Made by a program: the position numbers and the translations under genes | Notes under the pieces: model-generated | Told to the model about the DNA's origin: nothing | Seen by the model: only the letters and a program-made list of their open reading frames with translations | Databases searched by the model: none | Origin: Methylotenera_A sp046594885 | GTDB taxonomy: Bacteria > Pseudomonadota > Gammaproteobacteria > Burkholderiales > Methylophilaceae | Direction of reading: 5' to 3' | Length of the DNA: 11,395 nt | Assembly (NCBI GenBank): GCA_046594885.1 | Contig: JBKJRD010000001.1 | Span: 1-11,395 of the forward strand | Part shown: one piece after another, positions 7,758 to 11,395 of the stretch | Numbering within the stretch: the stretch's first letter is position 1 | Layout of the letters: the number at the start of each line of letters is the position of its first letter

Positions 7758-7791
7758 GCATATTTGGCTGATTGCATATGGCCAAATATGC
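7758..7791. terminator. Convergent intergenic hairpin, possible bidirectional terminator
   Basis: GCATATTTGGC (7758-7768) and GCCAAATATGC (7781-7791) are perfect 11-bp inverted arms around a 12-nt loop, lying between the stops of two convergent genes. Neither side has a proper T-run, so it is not a textbook intrinsic terminator. Position and perfect pairing support a transcript-end role for one or both genes. A competing 6-bp hairpin exists inside it: GCATAT at 7774-7779 also pairs with ATATGC at 7786-7791. Confidence 0.5.
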
Positions 7792-7817
7792 CAATTTAAC
7801 AGATTGATTTAGCAAGA

Positions 7818-9320
7818 TTATTTCCATCCGCCGCCTAAGGCTCTATACAAGCCAACCATAGCGCTCACTTGTTTCTGCTTTGTCTCAATTAGCTCAGTTT
7901 TTGCCTCTAATGCCTCACGTTGCGTGAGCAATACCTCCAAATAATCTGCTCTGGCTGATTTAAACAGCTGGTTTGCCACTTCTACTGAATCAATCAATGC
8001 CTGAACTTGCACAGTTTTCAATTGATAGTTTTTTTCTAGATTATCCACATTCGATACTTGATTAGAAACTTCACTATAGGCGCTGATAATCGTTTGCTCA
8101 TAATCGTAAGCAGCTTGAATTTGGGTAGCGTTGGCGTTTTTATAAACGGCGGTTATGGCGTTACGATTAACCAGCGGCGCCATGATATCTCCAGCCAGCG
8201 AATACATCAGTGATTCGGGCGTACTTAACAAATATTTAGGATTGAATGCCTGAAAACCTAAGCCTGCGCGAATGGTAAATGAGGGATAAAAGTTAGCTTT
8301 TGCAACTGCTATGTTTAAGTCAGCAGCTGCCAGCTCTAACTCTGCTTTCCTGATATCAGGCCTGTTTTGCAATAGTTGTGATGGAATGCCTGCTTGCATC
8401 ATTTTGAGTTTCATCGCCATAAATTCTGCAGATGATCGCTGAATTGGCTGTGGAACTCGGCCCAGTAAAAAGTTAACACGATTTTCCACTTCAATAATTT
8501 TCTGTTTAATCACATATTGCTGACTCTCATTTTTTTTCACTTCAGCTTCAAAACGCTTTACGGCTAAAGAAGTCGCTCTGCCATATTTTTGAAGTTGACT
8601 GGTCACTTCCAGCGCATTCTGTTGTATCTGAATATTTTGTTGCAGATTCAATGCATGATTATCTAACGCAATCAGCTCATAATAAGCATTAGCAATTTCT
8701 GCAACTAAATTGGTAATTAAAAAGTTTTTACCTTCTATAGAGGCTAGGTATTCTATTGTGGCGACCTTTGTGGCATTCCTGAGTTTTTTCCATATATCCA
8801 ACTCCCAACTTGAATACAGCCCAAATTGGAAATTAGTTAAAGGATCAGGAAATGCTTTACCTTCCTTAATATCCAGATTTTCTTCCACTGCACCGTTACG
8901 CGTGAATCGTCCGACTTTATCAACATCAATACCTGCACCAAAATTAACAAATGGCAGATACTCACCTTTGCGGGCTTGAATCTCATTTTTGGCAATATTG
9001 ATGCGCTGCGCCAAGATATTGATTTCTTTGTTATTCACAACTGCAGTATCAATCAGGCCAGATAAATATTGATCTTCAAAAAAAGTCTTCCAGTTAATGT
9101 CAGCTGTGTTGGCCTTATTCTCAGCTGCTTTTTGTTTATCCACTAAGCCTTGGTCTGCAGCGTGATGTGTGCTTTCTGCATAACTTGCAGGCAAATGCGT
9201 ATCGGCTTTTTTAGTCATCAAGAAAGGGATAGAGCAGGCTTGCAGCATCAACAATGCGCCCACCGTCCCCGCTTTAACGAGGCCATATCGAATAGTGTTA
9301 TATTTAATCATCGTTATCAT
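7818..9320 (-). CDS. RND efflux outer-membrane factor lipoprotein (OprM/TolC family)
   Basis: A 500-residue outer-membrane channel lipoprotein of tripartite RND pumps. The signal ends with the lipobox LQAC, making Cys29 the acylated residue (Cys26 from the alternative start), with Ser at +2 favouring the outer membrane. Two OEP repeats follow: the first from about residue 75 (WKTFFEDQYLSGLIDTAV), the second centred on the hallmark LLQNRPDIRKAELELAAADL, with ARADYLEVLLTQREALEAK and a terminal LGGGW later. Long helices match the periplasmic tunnel. The ATG at 9320 overlaps the pump gene by 17 bp. A second in-frame ATG at 9311 overlaps by 8 bp (ATGATTAA) and is equally plausible; neither has a strong ribosome binding site, so coupling to the pump gene is likely. 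The wording of the second repeat resembles Bacteroidetes channels more than proteobacterial OprM (from memory). Substrates unknown. Confidence 0.92.
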   Translation of the reverse strand: MITMIKYNTIRYGLVKAGTVGALLMLQACSIPFLMTKKADTHLPASYAESTHHAADQGLVDKQKAAENKANTADINWKTFFEDQYLSGLIDTAVVNNKEINILAQRINIAKNEIQARKGEYLPFVNFGAGIDVDKVGRFTRNGAVEENLDIKEGKAFPDPLTNFQFGLYSSWELDIWKKLRNATKVATIEYLASIEGKNFLITNLVAEIANAYYELIALDNHALNLQQNIQIQQNALEVTSQLQKYGRATSLAVKRFEAEVKKNESQQYVIKQKIIEVENRVNFLLGRVPQPIQRSSAEFMAMKLKMMQAGIPSQLLQNRPDIRKAELELAAADLNIAVAKANFYPSFTIRAGLGFQAFNPKYLLSTPESLMYSLAGDIMAPLVNRNAITAVYKNANATQIQAAYDYEQTIISAYSEVSNQVSNVDNLEKNYQLKTVQVQALIDSVEVANQLFKSARADYLEVLLTQREALEAKTELIETKQKQVSAMVGLYRALGGGWK

Positions 9321-11395
9321 CTTTATCTAAACTTTTGTTGTAGTGATATAGCTCTGTTAATGGTTCATGGTCTTCGTTTGCAATCAACGATTTTCCTTCT
9401 TCCATTTTGGCAAAAATATAGTACAAACCAGGGATAAGAATCACGCCGAAAACAGTGCCGAATAGCATGCCGCCTAAAGCTGACGTACCAATTGTACGGT
9501 TACCGACTGCACCCGCACCAGTTGCAACCACCAATGGAATCAAGCCTGCAATAAATGCAAATGAAGTCATTAAAATGGGACGGAAGCGCGCTTTAGCGCC
9601 TTCTACAGCGGCCTGTGCAACAGACATGCCTTGTTCATGCTTTTGTACTGCAAATTCCACAATCAATACGGCATTCTTACCCAGCAGCCCGACCAACATC
9701 ACCAAGCCCAGCTGGGCATAAATATCGTTGGCAAGCCCTAAGGTTTTTAGTAATAAGAAGGTGCCAAATACGCCAGCTGGCAATGAAAGAATCACCGCTA
9801 GTGGCAGTAGAAAGCTTTCATATTGAGCAGCCAACACCATGTAAACAAACACCAGTACCACTGCAAAAATAATCACTGCTTCGTTACCGCGTTTAGCTTC
9901 ATCAAACGACAAGCCCTCCCAGCCAATGTCGTAGCCGCGCGGCAAAGTTTTGGCGGCGACTTCTTGCACAGCTTTAATAGCGTCGTCCGTTGTGTAACCT
10001 CTGGCTGCAGCGGCACGAATGGTGGCTGAGTTATATAAGTTGTAACGTGTAATCTCATTTGGACCTTGTTTCTTCTTCATCTTCATAAAAGAAGAGTAAG
10101 GCACCATTTCGCCATCATCATTTTTAACAAAGTAATTTAAGACATCCGTTGGATATCGGCGAAATTCAGGGCTTGATTGCACATACACTTTAAAAAAGTT
10201 ATTAAAGCGGATAAAACCTTGTTCATAAGTACTTCCAATCAAGATATTCAGGTTATCCATGGCTTTACCAATAGACACACCTTTTTGCATGGCTGCTTTA
10301 TTGTCAATTTCCAACTCATATTGTGGGTAATTGGCTGCATAAAAAGTAAATAAGCCATTTAACTCTTTTCGTTTGCCCAAAGCTGCCATAAATTCCTGAT
10401 TGATCCTGTCAAATTCATGATAATCTGTGCCATTGGTTTTATCTAACAAACGTAGTGCCAAGCCAGAAGCAGCACCATAACCAGGGACAGCGGGCGGTTC
10501 AAAAAACTCAACAATCGCGCCAAAGTCTTTGGTTTTTTCTTCTAATTCTTCAATAATTTCATGTACAGATTTGTCTCGTTTAGACCAATCTTTTAAGTTG
10601 ATTAAACAAGTACCTGCATTGGAACCGCGGCCTTCAGTCAGAATCTCATAGCCTGCCAATGAAGAAACCGATGCGATACCTTCAATTTTCTGTGCTTCTT
10701 TTTGCAATTCACGTGCGACTTTGTTAGTCGCTTCTAGTGTGCTACCAGGTGGTGTTTGAATAATGGCATAAATCTGTCCTTGATCTTCACCTGGAATAAA
10801 GCCAGCTGGCAGGGTTTCATTAATAAAATACGTTCCAGCGGCAAATCCAATTAATACCACAATAGTCACGGTACGCAATGTCACAATTTTGTTTAGTAGA
10901 TTGGTGTATCTACCCGTTAGTCGCTCAAACCAATGGTTAAAAATATCGATGAAATAACTAATCGGCGTTTTGCGTTTAGGCTGCCCATGGTTGTTTTTTA
11001 ATAACATGGCACAAAGAACAGGTGTCAGTGAAAGTGCCACCACACCAGAAATGACAATAGATGCCGCCATGGTAATTGAGAATTGACGATAGAAAACGCC
11101 CACAGGCCCTGTCATAAACGCCACAGGAATAAATACCGCAGTCATCACTAACGTAATCGCAACAATGGCACCACCAATTTCGCCTAGCACTTGCTGCGTG
11201 GCTTTGTAGGGCGTGAGATGTGCGTTTTCTTCCATTTTGGCATGCACGGCTTCTACCACCACAATCGCGTTATCCACCACAATCCCAATTGCCAGCACCA
11301 GCGCAAATAGCGTAATCAAATTAATAGTGATACCAAACACCTGCATAAAGGCAAAAGTACCGATAAGTGATACGGGCACAGCCAAAATGGGAATC
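9304..11395 (-). CDS. RND (HAE1/AcrB-type) efflux pump inner-membrane subunit, 5' end cut by window edge
   Basis: This is the C-terminal two thirds of a proton-driven AcrB-like pump. The frame is open through 11395; by eye-alignment with AcrB about 365-370 N-terminal residues are missing. Residues below count from a TTG codon (Leu) at 11385, which is not the true start. TM helix 4 carries GIVVDNAIVVVE (D38, N39), where AcrB has D407-D408. The second porter region begins near FIPGEDQGQ (196-204). TM10-11 carry GLLGKNAVLIVEF (K570, AcrB K940) and ARFRPILMTS (R600 and T607, AcrB R971 and T978). An acidic hydrophilic tail ends DKDDNDD. The protein should sit in the inner membrane and extrude drugs, solvents or bile-like compounds; the substrate is not readable. 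It overlaps the outer-membrane factor gene, and the adaptor is probably upstream, outside the window. Confidence 0.93.
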   Translation of the reverse strand, partial: IPILAVPVSLIGTFAFMQVFGITINLITLFALVLAIGIVVDNAIVVVEAVHAKMEENAHLTPYKATQQVLGEIGGAIVAITLVMTAVFIPVAFMTGPVGVFYRQFSITMAASIVISGVVALSLTPVLCAMLLKNNHGQPKRKTPISYFIDIFNHWFERLTGRYTNLLNKIVTLRTVTIVVLIGFAAGTYFINETLPAGFIPGEDQGQIYAIIQTPPGSTLEATNKVARELQKEAQKIEGIASVSSLAGYEILTEGRGSNAGTCLINLKDWSKRDKSVHEIIEELEEKTKDFGAIVEFFEPPAVPGYGAASGLALRLLDKTNGTDYHEFDRINQEFMAALGKRKELNGLFTFYAANYPQYELEIDNKAAMQKGVSIGKAMDNLNILIGSTYEQGFIRFNNFFKVYVQSSPEFRRYPTDVLNYFVKNDDGEMVPYSSFMKMKKKQGPNEITRYNLYNSATIRAAAARGYTTDDAIKAVQEVAAKTLPRGYDIGWEGLSFDEAKRGNEAVIIFAVVLVFVYMVLAAQYESFLLPLAVILSLPAGVFGTFLLLKTLGLANDIYAQLGLVMLVGLLGKNAVLIVEFAVQKHEQGMSVAQAAVEGAKARFRPILMTSFAFIAGLIPLVVATGAGAVGNRTIGTSALGGMLFGTVFGVILIPGLYYIFAKMEEGKSLIANEDHEPLTELYHYNKSLDKDDNDD

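Noticed and set aside
8710..8979. An 89-codon plus-strand frame within the outer-membrane factor gene
   Set aside because: It is antisense to a conserved OprM/TolC-family coding region and has no supporting signals. Similar plus-strand frames at 9455-9721, 9615-9872 and 9823-10029 within the pump gene are rejected for the same reason.
1..11395. CRISPR arrays, tRNA or rRNA genes, insertion sequences, integrases, toxin-antitoxin or defence systems
   Set aside because: I looked across both strands and saw no regularly spaced repeats, cloverleaf-like genes, transposase motifs or flanking direct repeats. The HerA-like ATPase is the YjgR housekeeping type and lacks the NurA or SIR2-type partners of HerA-based defence systems.

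Overview
The window reads as chromosomal DNA of a Gram-negative proteobacterium with moderately AT-rich composition. The regulator (CysB type), the YjgR-type ATPase and the YigZ protein are proteobacterial forms. Overall character and content fit a betaproteobacterium, with a Methylophilaceae-like methylotroph as my best guess. That assignment is an inference from remembered family sequences, not a database match.

Layout. (1) Positions 1-751, minus strand: a TauE/SafE (TSUP) membrane exporter running off the left edge. It is divergent from (2) cysB (882-1811, plus), with a 130-bp shared regulatory gap holding an AT-rich inverted repeat. (3) Positions 1884-7749, plus strand: six closely spaced co-directional genes. 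They are a DUF302 lipoprotein, an unrecognised 152-residue single-pass membrane protein, a YjgR/DUF853 HerA-like ATPase, formate-tetrahydrofolate ligase (fhs), a YigZ/IMPACT protein and an AI-2E/PerM-family membrane protein. Gaps are 3-34 bp, so one transcript is plausible although the functions are mixed. (4) Positions 7750-7817: a convergent gap with an 11-bp perfect hairpin. (5) Positions 7818-11395, minus strand: an RND efflux operon consisting of an outer-membrane factor lipoprotein overlapping the end of an AcrB-like inner-membrane pump. The pump runs off the right edge, and the adaptor gene is probably just beyond it.

How the genes fit together. The exporter/cysB pair suggests sulfur-oxyanion handling under CysB control. 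Fhs feeds formate into the tetrahydrofolate one-carbon pool. The two RND genes form two parts of a tripartite drug or solvent pump, and their sequences resemble Bacteroidetes pumps more than typical proteobacterial AcrB/OprM, so horizontal acquisition is worth testing. I found no RNA genes, CRISPR array, insertion sequence or clear mobile-element boundary. Most of the window is ordinary housekeeping and transport content. The least explained parts are the 152-residue membrane protein and its DUF302 lipoprotein neighbour.
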